The notes: a model not told the origin generated them from the sequence alone. A stretch of 64,000 nt of DNA from Cichorium intybus (GCA_023525715.1 CM042010.1:65228966-65292965); one strand, 5' to 3'; counted from the stretch's first letter, positions 37,859-51,500 are shown. A program made the numbers and translations.

Positions 37859-40800
37859 CTATCGAACATATTCTGGAATGTTGGTGACAAATTCGACTGT
37901 CTCTACCTCTAGCTTTTGGAAAGCGCCTGAAGTGACATAGGGTTTCAACCTATGCCCGTTGACTTTAAATGGCGGCCCTCCTTTGAAGTCTCGAATTTCG
38001 ATAGCACCATATTTTGTGACGCTCATGACCTCGTACGGTCCATTCCATTTACTCCTCAAATTTCCAGGAAACATCTTTAACCTTGAATTGTAGAGCCACA
38101 CCTTTTGCCCTGCCACAAAAGTCTTCAGTCTGAGCTTAGCGTCATGGTATCGCTTCATTTTTGACTTGTACGTAGCGGCATTCTCATAAGCTTCATCCCG
38201 CAATTCTTCCAGTTCAGAAAGCTGCAACTTTCGCTCCTTTCCAGCTTCATCATAATCCATGTTGACTTGTTTGATCGCCCATAGTGCCTGATTGGCTAGT
38301 TCCACAGGCAAGTGACAGCCCTTCCCATAAACCAGCCGATAGGGTGTAGTTCCAATCGGTGTTTTATAGACAGTTTTTTAGGCCCAGAGTGCATCGTCCA
38401 ACCGTTGTGACCAATCTTTTCTATTTGTTCTAACTGTCTTCTGAAGAATTTCCTTGATCTGTCGATTAGACACTTCCACCTGATCGCTCGTTTGTGGATG
38501 GTATGGTGTTGCGATCCGATGGTTCACCCCGTAATGTTTTAGCAACCGCCCAAACTTAAAATTATTGAAATGTGATCCACCATCACTGATGATCACTCGT
38601 GGGACTCCATGTCGAGTGAAGATGTTCTTCTTAACGAATTTGCATACCACGTGATCGTCATTTGTGCGAGTCGCTTCCGCCTCGATCCATTTGGAAACGT
38701 AATCAACAGCCACCAAAATATAGACATACCCATGTGAGGTGGGAAATGGTCCCATGAAGTCAATTCCCCACACGTCAAAAATGTCCACCACTAAAATCGG
38801 AGTCAGTGGCATTTGGTCCTTTTTTGAGATATTCCCAATTGCTAGCAATTCAGACATTCTTTGGCGGTTTTATGGGCATCCCTGAAGATAGTCGGCCAAT
38901 ACAACCCGGACTCTAGAACTTTGTATCTCGTCTTCTTTCCACTGAAGTGTCCTCCATAGGCTGACGCATGGCAGTGTTCCAGCACATCGTTGATTTTGCT
39001 ATCAGGCACGCACCGACGGATTATTTTATCTTCTCCCACCTTAAAAAGTTCGGGATCATCCCAAATAAACCTCCATGCGTAGGTTCGAAACTGCTTCTGC
39101 TGTTTCTTCGTCCAATGTGACGACATTGTTCCTGTTGCTAGAAAGTTAACATAATTCGCGTACCATGGAGCCCCAGTAAGTTCCAATAATTGTTCATCCG
39201 GAAATGTGCCTTTGATGCCGGCTTCCAAACCTTCTGCTGGCAATCGTGAGAGATGATCCGCCGCCACGTTTTCCGTCCCCTTCTTATCTTTGATTTCCAC
39301 ATCAAATTCTTGGAGCAGTAATATCCATTTAATTAGCCTCGGCTTCGATTCCTTCTTCGCAAGTAGATGACGGACAGCACTGTGGTCAGTGTAAACAACC
39401 ACCTTTGATCCCCAGATGTAGGATCTGAACTTATCCAAAGCAAACACTACGGCAAGTAATTCCTTTTCTGTGGTTGTATAGTTCAATTGAGCTCCAGAGA
39501 AAGTCTTACTAGCGTAACATATGACTACTGGCTTTCTGTCGATCCTTTGACCTAACACTGCACCAGCAGCGTAGTCACTTGCGTCGTACATGATTTCGAA
39601 GGGTTGGGTCCAGTCGGGAGGTTTTAGGATAGGAGCTTCGACCAATTTATTTTTAAGGATGTTGAATGCTTTGACACACTCTTCATCAAAAATAAATGGT
39701 GCATCCTTCAAAAGAATGCCACAAAGGGGTTTGGAGATAGTACTAAAGTCTTTGATGAACCTACGATAAAATACTGCATGACCTAAGAATGATCTCACCC
39801 CTTTCACTGATGTCGAGGGCGGCAGTGTCGAAATCACCTTAAACTTAGCTCGATCCACTTCGAACCCTCTTTCGGAGACTACATGACCTAAAACGATTCC
39901 TTCCCTAACCATAAAATGGCTTTTCTCCCAACTAAGCACCAGGTTCGACTCTACACATTGTTCTAATACCTTTTCTAATTGATTGAAACACGCGTCGAAC
40001 CTCGACCCAAAGATCGAAAAATTGTCCATGAAGATTTCCAGTGCATCACCAATCATATCTGAGAATATAGCCATCATGCACCTTTGGAACGTTGCTGGAG
40101 CATTACACAGGCCAAATGGCATTCTTCGGAATGCGAAAGTACCATAGGGGCAAGTATAATGTCGTTTTAGCCTGATCTTCTGAGTGAATGGCAATCTAGT
40201 TGTATCCTAAGTATCCGTCCAAGAAACAGTAATATTTCTGTCCGGCTAAATTCTCCACGATCTGATCCATGAAAGGCAACGGGAAATGGTCTTTAGAGGT
40301 TGCAGCATTAAGTTTCCGATAATCTATACACACTCTCCATCCAGTCACGGGTCTTGTGGATACCTTATCACCATCCTTAGTATCCACTACAGTAATTCTG
40401 GATTTCTTTGGCATAGTTTGCGTTGGACTGACGCACTCGCTGTCGGAGATTGGATATATGATTCCTGCGACTAACCATTTTAAAACCTCCTTTTTGACGA
40501 CTTCCTTCAAATTCATATTGAGCCTACACCGAGTGTCTCTAACTGGTTTTGATCCTTCTTCAGTTATGATCCGATGTATGCATGTCGTGGGGCTGATCCC
40601 CTTCAAGTCTACGATTGTCCAGCCATTGGCTTCCTTGTGCTTAGATAGAACTTCAAGCAATGCACCCTCCTGCTCTGTTGTTAAATCGGCAGACAGAATT
40701 ACTGGTAAAGTATATTCTTTTCCTAAGAACGCATACTTAAGATGAGCTGGCAACAATTTTAAGTCCAGGGTTGGTGGCTCCTGTAAGGATGGCTTCAATG

Positions 40801-42854
40801 TTTTCGGAATCTCCGTTGGCAACTTTTCAATTTGCAAACATTCTTCATGTTTCTGTCCTTTCTCCTTCTCTTCCTCCTAGCCATTTTCTTCATGAAATTC
40901 AACTACTTCTTGCTGTAATACTTCAGGCGTGTATTGTTGCACCAATTCGTCGATGATATCAACTTGAAAGCATTCTTCCTCGTTTATCGCACTTCCCTTG
41001 GCATCGAAGATGTTAATCTTGGTATGCTGGTGCGCAAATGATATCCCCATCTATCCTGTGTAGCAACCGATATTCGCGTTTGCTGTGGCTAAGAATGGTC
41101 GTTCAATAATGATGGTGGGTTGTTCCCCATTCACGGCTTGACGGGTATCCAGAACCAAGAAATCAGCTGGATAATAGAAGTTTCCAACCTTAATGATGAC
41201 ATCGGAGAGCATTCCTCTTGGGATCTTTGTAGACTTATCAGCAAGTTGTAAAATCACATCTGTAGGCCTCAAAGTACCGAACTCATGCTTATCAAAAAGA
41301 TGACCTAGAAAAATATTTACACTCGCACCTAAATCTAATAATTCCTTCTTAATATGCACATCACCCAAATCAACAGAAATAAGGGGCGCTCCCGGATCCT
41401 TCATCTTGGGTGGTAAAGCGTCCATAATTATTGAACTGACATACTCAGTCAATTCAATCTTCTTGGGAAGATGTGACAAGATGTGCTGCTTATGAATGCA
41501 CATGTCTTTCAAAAACTTTGCATAGGCAGGGACTTCCTTAATGAGCTTGACTAACGGAATATTGACTTTGATTTGGCTGAACAGCTCCCACATTTCATCT
41601 GCCTGCGGTCCTTTCTTCCATAAGGTCTTTTATCCGACTTTTCCAAAGCCGCGGGAAAAGGTGCAGTTCCACTCATTTCCCCTTTTTCCCATTTACCAGC
41701 AGTTTCCTTTTTCTGCTCCTTTTCTTTCTTCTTTTCTTTCTCTAATTCCTCTTTTTCGTCGAATACTATCTCGACATCACTATCTTCTTCTGCTGGTGGA
41801 GCAACGACCTTATTGTCCACCTTCTTCCCACTTCTTAGCGTGATGACTTCATTCACTTGCATCTTCTGCAGTTACACCTTTTTTGCTCCCTTTCCTTTTC
41901 TAACTTCCTCAACTGCTCCCCCAGTCTCAAGATTGCTTGAGTATTCGCATCTTCGGCTTCATTGAGCTTGAGTAAAACTTCATAGATTTCCTTTGTGCCA
42001 ACATTTGTGTTTCCTGCTTATGGTGCTGGTTACACCTGTTGTTGCCTCACTTGCGGCTACCTATTTTCCTTCTGCTGATTATTTCGAAATGGTCGTGGCG
42101 TATTATGAAACTGACCATATTCGTGTACTTGACTAATTGCCTCGTGTGCCATTGAGCACTCACCATGGTTATGACCGACTTCACCACATGTATTACAAAC
42201 AACATGCCCGTGTAATACATACCCTCCTTTCTCTTTCTGAAACCTGACAAGCATCTGATTGAACTTCTTAGTAACAGCACTAAACTCGCTCTGAACTTCT
42301 TAGTAACAGCACTAAGCATCTGCCTCTATGCTCGCCACATAAACGGTGTTGTCTTTCATGGACCCACTAACCTTGGAACCTAAACTTAACTGTTCCAGAA
42401 ATCTCCATGCGTCTTCTGGTTCCTGCCACATGAAAGTTCCGCTTGATGAAGCATTGATCATTGCTTGATATGTTTCATTCACCCCTTTAAAGAATAATTT
42501 CACTAATTGCCACTTTGTAATTTCATGGTGTGGACACGACCTCATCAACTCCTTCAAACGCTCGAAAGCCTCGTCAAATGCTTCTCCCAGCCTTTGCTGA
42601 AAATCTTGAATCGCTCGTCGAATCTCGGTGGTTTTACTAACTGGGTAAAATTCTTGCAAAAACTTAGCCTTTAACTGCTCCCATGTGGTGATACTATTAG
42701 GTTGAAGAGAAGTTAACTAGTACATGGCTTTGTCCTTTAAGGTAAAAGGAAATAATCTTAACCTAAAAAAATCTCTATTGGTATCCCTAGGAGTGTTGAC
42801 ATTGGCTATTGCTATGAACTCATATAAGTGATTGTATGGATCGTCAGTTTTGTA
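37859..42854 (-). pseudogene. Gypsy-1 gag-pol, main part, heavily broken
   Basis: In minus-strand order the segment has a TAG at 42,717-42,719 in gag, the gag core (EAFERLKELMRSCPHHE), a CX2CX4HX4C knuckle (CNTCGEVGHNHGEC, about 42,175), EVITLRSGKK, protease with LDLGAS (about 41,330), RT, RNase H (YDASD, TTTEKELLAVV, TDHSA) and integrase (WGIDFMGPF, ISDGGSHF, TSDQVEVSNR). Breaks include frameshifts near 41,600, 40,195 and 38,850 and a TAA at 38,378-38,380. In RT the second catalytic Asp of the FMDD box is Asn (AAT at 40,021-40,023), so the RT would be inactive even if its frame were whole. The C-terminal chromodomain-free tail ends at 37,859. Confidence 0.93.
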
Positions 42855-42859
42855 TCCTC

Positions 42860-43632
42860 TGAAGGGTTTCTATGCAATCAATGAACACAAAAATACCTAA
42901 GGTTCACATGCAACCCTAATATTGATCTATGTTTTCTTCTATGAAGAGTAGAACTAAGAACCTAAAGGAAACAATTCAATTCTAAAGATGAATTAGAAAA
43001 AACCAACCTTTGATCTTATGATCCTTTCAAGCAGTAGCAAAAGTATCCTGCCTCAAATGCAAGTCACACCCAAGTGATGGAAGAATCAGTCCAGCAGAGT
43101 AACACAGAGAGAGAGAGATGGCGTGAATATGATGTGCCAGGGGGTTCCTTTTATAGCCTCCTAGGGTTACACCTGAAACCCTAAGGAGCCTCCAACTGGA
43201 CAAGGCTTTTGACCACTTGGACCAGGCTTACCAAAACCCTAATTAGGGTTTCGCCAAACCCTGGAGGAGCCTCCAGGGTGGCGCCACTTTTGGTCCCTGG
43301 TTTTACCTGGCCAGTTATTCAACTATTGAATAAATGCCAAACCAGTCCCTGCACCTTTTAACTAATTAATTTAATCTCTAAATTAAATCCAATTAATTCT
43401 AGATTAAATCTCAATTAATTAATATAGTTTCTAATTAATATATTAACACTTAAATATATTAATAAACCATATATATATTTTCTATTGATTTATTATACAA
43501 TTAATAAATCAACTATTCTCTCTACTGAACTATATATCTATCCTCCATCTATGAGGGCAACCCAAATGGACTTTGCTTTTAATCATAAGATAAATACAAT
43601 TATAAGTCATGGCTTAGACACCTAATCCAACA
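42860..43632 (-). repeat. Copia-2 3' LTR
   Basis: 773 bp. On the minus strand it starts TGTTGGATTAGGTGTCTAAG and ends AACCCTTCA. TATAAAAG (minus) is at 43,148-43,155. Confidence 0.95.
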
Positions 43633-43646
43633 GTCTCCCACTTGGA
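43633..43646 (-). promoter_or_regulatory. Copia-2 polypurine tract
   Basis: The minus strand reads CCAAGTGGGAGAC immediately before the 3' LTR. Element A has CAAGTAGGAGAC at the same place. Confidence 0.85.
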
Positions 43647-44437
43647 TAAGTCTATGACTTTAATTGTCCGAACTCTGACCCAGTCAATTCTGTCCAAAGA
43701 TAAGTGATCTGATGGTCCTCCGTCCAACAGGATATTTTCAGACTCAAGACATGGACTAACATCAATCTTGGTCTGACACTCTGTTTCTCGATTTCTGATT
43801 TGCATATGACTTTAGAGACTACTAATTGAACACATCAATCAAGTCCCGGTTGGCCAACACTTTCAGTCAACTTCTAAATCATCGAGAGGCCTACAGATAT
43901 CTGTTTCCCATCGGGTCATGGGACGGATAAGTTTCGACTCATATGTCCATAACTTTTGCGGGTCCAAATACATACAACAATGCGTTTTATAGCACCGAGT
44001 TACTGGCGCGATTTCATATTGTCAATAAGCACTTGTATCGCAAATAATAGATCATATCTCTCCACTTAAAGATCACCGGATATTATCGTCTTAACATTGC
44101 TCGTGATATAATCCATGAAGCAATCTGTTAAGCGCGGGTTTATCCAATACTTAAATCTCTATTTCTAAGTACTCATGAACGTTGCAGCAATCTTACTGCA
44201 ATGTCTAACTCTTTAGGTCTGCAGCCAATTCATGACAGTCTTAGTTCATACTTACTTCCTAACAGTATGATCGACTGTGGAGTTTTAAATAATCTAATTA
44301 TTAAGGAAGTTAAACATGCAAATATAGAAACACAGAAATAAACAATTGACAAAGGCAGTAACAATACTCATTTATAAATCTCCATTATAAAATCACCGAT
44401 TCAATTACATTTATACTGTTACAAGTTTCTAATCTAT
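43647..44437 (-). other. Copia-2 3' untranslated region
   Basis: Non-coding. In reverse complement it is homologous to element A at about 60,350-61,015; for example CTGACTGGGTCAGAGTTCGG and CTGTAGGCCTCTCGATGATT occur in both. This links the two elements beyond their LTRs. Confidence 0.8.
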
Positions 44438-47257
44438 CTAATTACTAAAACTAATATCATGCTTCAATCCAATGCTCCGAGCATGCTGATTGTGCTTGAT
44501 CCTATTCAGAGCCTTAGTCAAAGGATCTGTAGGATTATCCTCGGATGATACTCGCTTAACCAGTAAGTACCCTTCTTCTACTTGATGTCGAATGTAGTGG
44601 TACTTTCTTTCGATATGCCTGGACTTTCCATGGTCTCGCGGTTCCTTTGCCAAGGCGACCGCTCCTTCATTATCGCAGAAAAGTTCCACCGGCTCCTGAA
44701 TGCTCGGGACAACTCCAAGATCCCCGATGAAATTCTTCAGCCAAGCCGCCTCCTTAGACGCTTCACTCGCTGCGATGTACTCTGATTCGCACGTTGAATC
44801 AGCCACCGTTTCCTGCTTGGAACTTTTCCAAGTGACCGCTCCACCGTTCAAAAGAAATACCCAACCCGACTGGGACCGTCCACTGTCCTTATCTGTTTGG
44901 AAACTGGCATCTGTATATCCACTCACTCTTAACTCATCACTGCCACCAAGGACTAATACCATGTTCTTTGTCCTTCGCAGATACTTGAGTATGTTCTTGA
45001 CTGCAATCCAATGTGCTTTTCCAGGATTACCCTGGTACCGACTAACCATGCTTAGTGCATAGGATACGTCGGGACGAGTACATGTCATAGCATACATGAT
45101 CGATCCTACTGCCGAAGCATAAGGTACCCGGCTCATTTCAGCTATTTCCTTATCGGTACTCAGACTTTGAGTCTTACTCAATTTAACACCACTTAGGATT
45201 GGTAACTCTCCCTTTTTGGAACTTTCCATGTTAAACCTCTTTAACACCTTTTCCAAATATGTACACTGGCTTAGGCCTATCAATTTTCTCTTTCTATCTC
45301 TAAGTATTCTTATCCCGAGAATATAAGCAGCTTCCCCTAGGTCTTTCATGGCGAAACACTTCCCGAGCCAAGCCTTAACATTCTGCAAGGTCGGAATGTC
45401 GTTTCCCATGAGCAATATGTCATCAACATACAGCACCAGGAAAGTGACTATACTCCCACTAGCCTTGACATATACACAGGACTCATCTTCACTCCTAGAG
45501 AAGCCAAACTCTTTGACTTTCTCATGGAAGCAAAGATTCCAACTGCGAGATGCTTGCTTCAACCCGTAGATTGATCTTTCAAGCTTACATACTTTATCAG
45601 GGTGCTTAGTGTCTACAAAACCTTCTGGCTGACTCATGTAAACATCTTCAGTCAGTTTCCCGTTAAGGAAAGCGGTTTTGACATCCATCTGCCAAATTTC
45701 ATAATCATGAAACGCAGCTATGGCAAGCATTATCCTGATTGACTTAATCTTGGCTACTGGTGAGAAGCTTTCATCATAGTCAACCCCCGGGGTTTGAGTG
45801 AATCCCTTCGCAACCAGCCGAGCTTTATAAGTATGCACTTTTTCGTCCATGTCGTTCTTCTTCTTGAAGATCCACTTGCATCCGAGTGTCTTTCGACCCG
45901 GTACATTGTCAACCAAGTTCCAAACTTGATTGTCATACATGGACTTTATCTCGCTGTCCATTGCCTCTTTCCATTTTGCAGACTCGGGGCCTGCCACTGC
46001 TTCACGGTAGCTAGCTGGCTCATCCAAATTAGTCAATGTACGATCACTGACTAACGTGTCTCCGTCCGAAGTAATATGAAAACCATAGAACTCGGGCGGG
46101 ATGCTAACTCTACCTGAACGCCTTAGGGGCAACGAAATGTCGGTGGGTCCAACAGGAACTTCTTCCTCATGTTGGTTGCTAGTTTTTTCCAAGGTTGTTT
46201 CATCGGGTGTCTCCTGAATTTCTTCGAGATCGATCGTACTCCCACTGTCCTCTTTGGATATGAGTTCTCTCTCTCGAAAGAACCCCCGTCTTGCTACAAA
46301 GACCACGTCCTCGCTTGGTCTGTAGAACAAGTATCCAAAAGACTGTTTCGGGTATCCGATGAAGTAACACCTCTCACTTCTTTCTGCGAGCTCATCTGAC
46401 GTGTCTCATCTCACGAATGCTTCACAGCCCCAGACTTTGATGTGTGCCAACGAGGGAACTTTCCCCATCCACATCTCGTGCGGTGCTTTCGCAACCTTTT
46501 TGGTTGGGACAAGATTTAGGATATGGGCGGCAGTCTCTAAGGTATACCCCGAGAAATGGATTGGAAGTGAGGCTCGACTCATCATGGAATGAACCATGTC
46601 CAACAAGGTTCGGTTTCGCCTTTCAGCTACACCATTCAGCTGAGGTGTTCTTGGAGGCAACAACTGTGAAACAATTCCACATTCCTTGAGGTAATCGAGA
46701 AACTCGATACTAAGATACTCACCGCCTCTGTCGGATCTAAGCATCTTTATCTTTCTGCCCAATTGATTTTCTGCTTCATTCTTAAACTCTTTGAACTTTT
46801 CAAAGGTATCCGACTTATTCTTGATTAAGTAGACATACCCATATCTACTAAAATCGTCGGTAAAGGTCACATAGAACCGCGTGCCATCTTTAGTGGTTGT
46901 TATGAAGGGACCACACACATCTGTGTGTATGATATCCAACAGACCTTCACCTCTTTCAAAGGAACCTTTGAATGGTGATTTTGTCATCTTGCGAAGTAAG
47001 CAAGATTCGCATACATCATCCGACCCGAGGTCGAATGATCCCAACACTCCATCCTTTTGGAGTTGGGCGATGCGTTTCTTGTTTATATGGCCAAGGCGAC
47101 AATGCCACAGACATGCCTTTTCTACACCGCTTGAAGCATCAATAGTTAAAACATTTTTACCATAATTGTCAACACACATAATAGATTCATACACTCCATC
47201 ACAAGGCATAGCATTAAATATAAAAACATCATTTTTTGAAAACCGAAATTGAACCAT
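44438..47257 (-). pseudogene. Copia-2 pol (integrase, RT, RNase H), broken by one stop
   Basis: The minus-strand frame from 47,257 has the HHCC region (LWHCRLGHINKKR), integrase D..D..E (HTDVCGPF, RSDRGGEY, GVAERRNR), then a TGA at 46,406-46,408. The same frame continues with RT (KWIFKKKNDMDEK, DVKTAFLNG, YVDDILLMG) and RNase H (GYTDASF, SCESEY-like STCESEY, FCDNEGA). It ends at 44,438. All catalytic residues I checked are present. The TGA sits where an Arg codon (CGA) is usual. It is joined to gag-protease by a one-base shift in an A run at about 47,230. Confidence 0.93.
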
Positions 47258-48470
47258 TCAATTTATTAAACTCATAGTAGAAGCCTTGTCTGAACAGTGC
47301 ATGAAATGAAATTATGTTCTTTGCCATATCAGGCATATAGCAACAATTATTTAAATCTAATCTAACTCCATTACTCAGCATCAGTCTATAAACACCGATC
47401 TTGGTAACAGGTGACGTTCGCCTATTGCCCATGACCAGGTTCAGTCTTCCATGCTCCAGTTCCCTACTTTCCTCTAGGCCCTGCAAATCAGAACAGATAT
47501 GAAAACCACATCCTGTATCAAGGACCCATGAATGGGAAAAAGATGAGTTATTAGATATTGAATATGTACCTGCCTGTGACGGTTTCACTTTACCGTCCTT
47601 GACATCCTGCAGATACGTTGGGCAACTCCTCTTCCAATGACCCTTCTGCTTGCAGTAAAAGAAGTCGGCCTCTTTGGGGTTCCGAATATGTGGAATTCCG
47701 GAAGACTTACCTTTCGGGGAACCGCTAGATGACCCGACATGAGTCTTTTCCCTCCAGTTCTGCTTAGGAGGGCCTTTCCGTTTCTTTCCCTTTCCGGAGC
47801 CAATAGCTAGGACAGGCGGGTTGACAGGGAGTACATCTTTTCCCTTCATCCCGTCCTCAGCCGTACAAAGCATGCGGTGTAACTCAGCTAGATTTTCCTA
47901 GTTGTTGTTCAAATGATACGCCAGTGTGAACTGGTCATAAGAACTGGGCAATGAGTTTAGCACTATGTCAACTGCTAAGTCCTCATGAACCGGCATTTCC
48001 AGCTTTCTAAGCCTTTCCACGTAACCATGCATCCTCTGCACATGTGCACAGATGGACTCGCCCTCCTTGGGCTTGCTGTTAGTGAAAGCTTTTACAACCT
48101 CACGCCTTTCGATGCGTTCTTGCTTACGGAACCTTTCCGCGAGCTCTTTGTACATCTTGTAAGGCCAATAGTCCTCATAGATACGCTGCAGTTCAGGGTT
48201 CATAGTAGCGATCATGATGCAAGCCACTTTGGTTGCATCATCAGAGTGTTTAGTGTATGCAGCGATTTCCTCGGGAGTAGCGGTTTCAGTGTCCACATCA
48301 ACAAGCTCGGTTTCTAGAACATACTCTTTATGTTCAAACCTTAGAGCCATTTTGATGTTGCGGATCCAGTCATTGTAGTTGGTGCCGTCCAACGTCACCT
48401 TTGAGCATAATGACAGAATCGAGGTGACACTACCGGGATTTGAGTGGGGAACGGATTGGTCAGAAGACAT
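47229..48470 (-). pseudogene. Copia-2 gag and protease, broken
   Basis: The start at 48,470 (MSSDQSVPHSNPGSVTSI) is followed by the Gag core (KVTLDGTNYNDWIRNIKMAL ... LNSLPSSYDQFTLAYHLNN). A TAG at 47,898-47,900 interrupts the frame, which continues with a basic linker and a zinc knuckle, YCKQKGHWKRSC, whose first Cys is replaced by Phe. The protease follows (WVLDTGCGFH). The frame is lost in a six-A run near 47,230, where one A is extra relative to the downstream frame. Only the start region matches element A gag in layout. Confidence 0.92.
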
Positions 48471-49737
48471 CTGAACAAGAAGAAGGTAGTTTTAATTAGA
48501 TAGAGTAATAATAATAATCCTCATATTCACCCAAGAATAAATACGAGGCTAGGATCCTACAATAACAATCTACAATACCGAAAAGGGATGCCGTAATCAA
48601 TATTGCATATTTTACAAGGTAGGCGAATGACGATTCAGCCAATTCCACCGCGGAAACATAATCATATTATAATGGAATTCCTAGTTTCTTTGAGATTTAC
48701 CGAACTGTTCGATAGCATGTTTTAATCTCGGGAATGCCCCGCTGTTTGTGACTGGGATACCGAGGATCACAAACCGGGTGTGAATAACCATGCAAATTGC
48801 TTGGTACTCTTGAAGTCAATTGTCATCTCTAATTAATGTGCCGGTAAACCACACACGCTCCGTTAATAATGACAAAATCAAGAAACCCATTACGACTCTT
48901 TGCGGACCCCAGTTGGCGTGCCGGTAAACCACATGCGCTCCACCAACGTTCCACAAAGTGCAATGTGCAATTTCATGGATTAGCACCAATTCACATTTTT
49001 AACCTAAAGTAACTAGATTGGGATTTGTTTTAGGGTTCTAGTACTTTCAATTATAGCATTATACTTTTAAGAGGCTTAGCGGTTCTATCATACCCGTTCG
49101 GCTAACGACACTCGACTGACCAGGAGAGCGGTGGGTAAGAGTAGATACCCATTAGACTAACATTTTATAGTCAGTCGCCTTATACCCTCTTTATAGGACA
49201 GTTTTGTGAATGAGGCTTACTAGCGGTAGACTAACCAATTTTCTTATATATATTAAATTAACTTTTAATCATAAGTATATATAAGATATATTTTAATCTC
49301 ATTAAAATATTTTAGAATTAATTAAATTCTAATTTTCGCAAATTATACAAATTTTTTGAAAATTTTAATTAATTCTTTAAACTGATTTAATTGGTCCTTT
49401 AATTAATCAATTCATTAAACTAATTAAATCTAGGTTACAGCTTACCAAATTAATCAAATTAATTTATCTGTATTTGTCCCTATGATTCTCGAAAATATCA
49501 AGCCAAGGAATTAGGGTTCAAGTTATTTTAATTGATCTAGTTACCAAAAATAACAACACACAAATATGGCAAATAAATCAAGCAATCTAAGGGGACCATT
49601 AGGGCATGGCGGCTAGGGTTAGGAAACCCTAGCCAAGCCGTCGATAATCAAGCCTCCCAAGGAGGTATTTTCGCAAAATACCTTGAGGCAAGAACAGATA
49701 TCATGCAGTTCAAATCAATTCACAAGAAAACAACCTC
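48471..49737 (-). other. Copia-2 leader (untranslated)
   Basis: About 1.27 kb without coding capacity. Read on the minus strand it contains two copies of GGAGCG.GTGTGGTTTACC followed by GGCAC (about 48,838 and 48,918) and GTGATCCTCGGTATCCC. The same words in the same order occur in the element A leader. Confidence 0.7.
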
Positions 49738-49749
49738 GCTCTGATACCA
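49738..49749 (-). promoter_or_regulatory. Copia-2 primer-binding site (tRNA-iMet)
   Basis: TGGTATCAGAGC on the minus strand, one base inside the 5' LTR. Confidence 0.92.
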
Positions 49750-49750
49750 C

Positions 49751-50525
49751 TAAAGGGTTTCTATGCAATCAATGAACACAAAAATACCTAAGGTTCACAT
49801 GCAACCCTAATATTGATCTATGTTTTCTTCTATGAAGATTAGAACTAAGAACCTAAAGGAAACAATTCAATTCTAAAGATGAATTAGAAAAAACCAACCT
49901 TTGATCTTATGATCCTTTCAAGCAGCAGCAAAAGTATCCTGCCTCAAATGCAAGTCACACCCAAGTGATGGAAGAATCATTCCAGCAGAGTAACACAGAG
50001 AGAGAGAGAGATGGCATGAATATGAGGTGCCAGGGGGTTCCTTTTATAGCCTCCTAGGGTTACACCTGAAACCCTAAGGAGCCTCCAACTGGACAAGGCT
50101 TTTGACCACTTGGACCAGGCTTACCAAAACCCTAATTAGGGTTTCGCCAAACCCTGGAGGAGCCTCCAGGGTGGCGTCACTTTTGGTCCCTGGTTTTACC
50201 TGGCCAGTTATTCAACTATTGAATAAATACCAAACCAGTCCCTGCACCTTTTAACTAATTAATTTAATCTCCAAATTAAATCCAATTAATTCTAGATTAA
50301 ATCTCAATTAATTAATATAGTTTCTAATTAATATATTAACACTTAAATATATTAATAAACCATATATATATATTCTATTGATTTATTATACAATTAATAA
50401 ATCAACTATTCTCTCTACTGAACTATATATCTATCCTCTATCTATGAGGGCAACCCAAATGGACTTTGCTTTTAATCATAAGATAAATACAATTATAAGT
50501 CATGGCTTAGACACCTAATCGAACA
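49751..50525 (-). repeat. Copia-2 5' LTR
   Basis: 775 bp. TATAAAAG (minus) is at 50,041-50,048. Its inner end is TAAAGGG rather than TGAAGGG, so the 5' LTR has lost the canonical CA end on the minus strand. Confidence 0.95.
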
Positions 50526-50530
50526 TCCTC

Positions 50531-51281
50531 TAAATTGAGTTAACACTCCTATCAGCTGATGCCTAATTTCTATTTGAGTATCTACATTTTCAGGAATAAA
50601 AATGGGCGACGCATCGGCATACTCTCGCGGTTGGAAGTGTGACGCAACTGATTGCCCTCTCGGTTGTGCAAAGTATAAAGGTTGAACAAAGTTACCGTTA
50701 TAGTGATCATTGTTGTAACCTGGTTGACCTTGCGGTTGCTGCGGTTGTTGCATCCTTCGTGGAGGTCCCCGACCTCGGTTCCACTGTTGTTGCTGCTGTG
50801 GAGGAATCCAGCCTTCATCCTCCTCGTCATATCCATGCTCGACCTCCTGGTATTGATACTGTTGTGGTGGAGGCTGTTGTGGTTGCACATATTGGGTTTG
50901 TTGTGGTAAGTTTTTTAAAGCAGGTTGTGGTTTAAACATGGTTGATTGGTATTGTGGTTGTAATGGTTGGGATTCTTGCGGTTGAGAAATGGTTGTTTGC
51001 TGACGTGGCAGTGGGTTGCCATCTTGGTCGCCGCTCCCCACACCATCGCTGCTGACAAAGGGTTGGTTGTGGTTTGTCCTAAAGGTGGAACTGACGACGG
51101 AGTGCATGCTGGTATCGATGGGGGGGCTAAAACCGCACCACCAGTAGCACTCGTGCTACCAAAATGAAATTCTGAAACTGGGGGTATAAATGGAATTCCC
51201 CCTCCTGTTACCTCGCCCACAGGCTCATGGGTAACATCCTCTATACTAACACTACTTGGGACTCATTCTATCTAAGCGCAT
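50531..51281 (-). pseudogene. Gypsy-1 gag N-terminal part, split off by Copia-2
   Basis: The minus-strand reading from an ATG at 51,279-51,281 (MRLDRMSP) passes through at least two one-base shifts (about 51,255 and 51,055-51,105). It continues as a Gln/Pro-rich low-complexity stretch (QPPPQQYQYQEVEHGYDEED). It ends at the Copia-2 target site and resumes at 42,854. Long Q-rich segments near the start of gag occur in some Athila-type elements. The frame seems open upstream of this ATG too, so the true start is uncertain. Confidence 0.75.
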
Positions 51282-51482
51282 ACGCACACGATTCTTGTGC
51301 GCAGTTCGTTCGATTTTAGAGTCAAAAAGCAAGGGTGATGATTGCCCACCCCAACGGGTACGCATGCACTAGTGCAACACGCCCGCCAAATCCAAAACAA
51401 AAATACTAACCAAACTCAAATCTCAAAACTAACACTAAAAATCAGAAAACTCTCCTACAGATCGTCTATCTTAAGCTCACAA
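51282..51482 (-). other. Gypsy-1 leader
   Basis: A short stretch between primer site and gag. No feature beyond a possible upstream extension of the gag frame (KIERTAHKNRVR). Confidence 0.5.
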
Positions 51483-51500
51483 CTCCCGGCAACGGCGCCA
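51483..51500 (-). promoter_or_regulatory. Gypsy-1 primer-binding site (tRNA-Asp type)
   Basis: The minus strand reads TGGCGCCGTTGCCGGGAG five bases inside the 5' LTR, the Athila/Tat-type site. Confidence 0.88.

Larger units (their letters stand above)
42860..50525 (-). mobile_element. Copia-2: complete Ty1/Copia retrotransposon
   Basis: LTRs of 773 and 775 bp bound a 7.67-kb element. Perfect TCCTC target copies lie at 42,855-42,859 and 50,526-50,530. It is inserted in Gypsy-1 gag. The minus strand has a tRNA-iMet primer site, a 1.27-kb leader, gag, protease, integrase, RT, RNase H, a 0.8-kb 3' untranslated region and a polypurine tract. The LTRs differ by about a dozen bases (near 1.7 % by eye). 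LTR termini, leader words and 3' region are shared with element A. Confidence 0.96.

Noticed and set aside
47225..47260. The frame change in the A run of Copia-2 as programmed frameshifting
   Set aside because: Copia elements normally use one continuous frame here. One extra base in a six-A run is the commonest kind of random indel, and other stops exist in the same element.
50639..50935. Plus-strand open frames opposite the Gypsy-1 gag
   Set aside because: They mirror the Gln-rich coding strand of gag on the minus strand and show only low-complexity Val/Ala-rich text.
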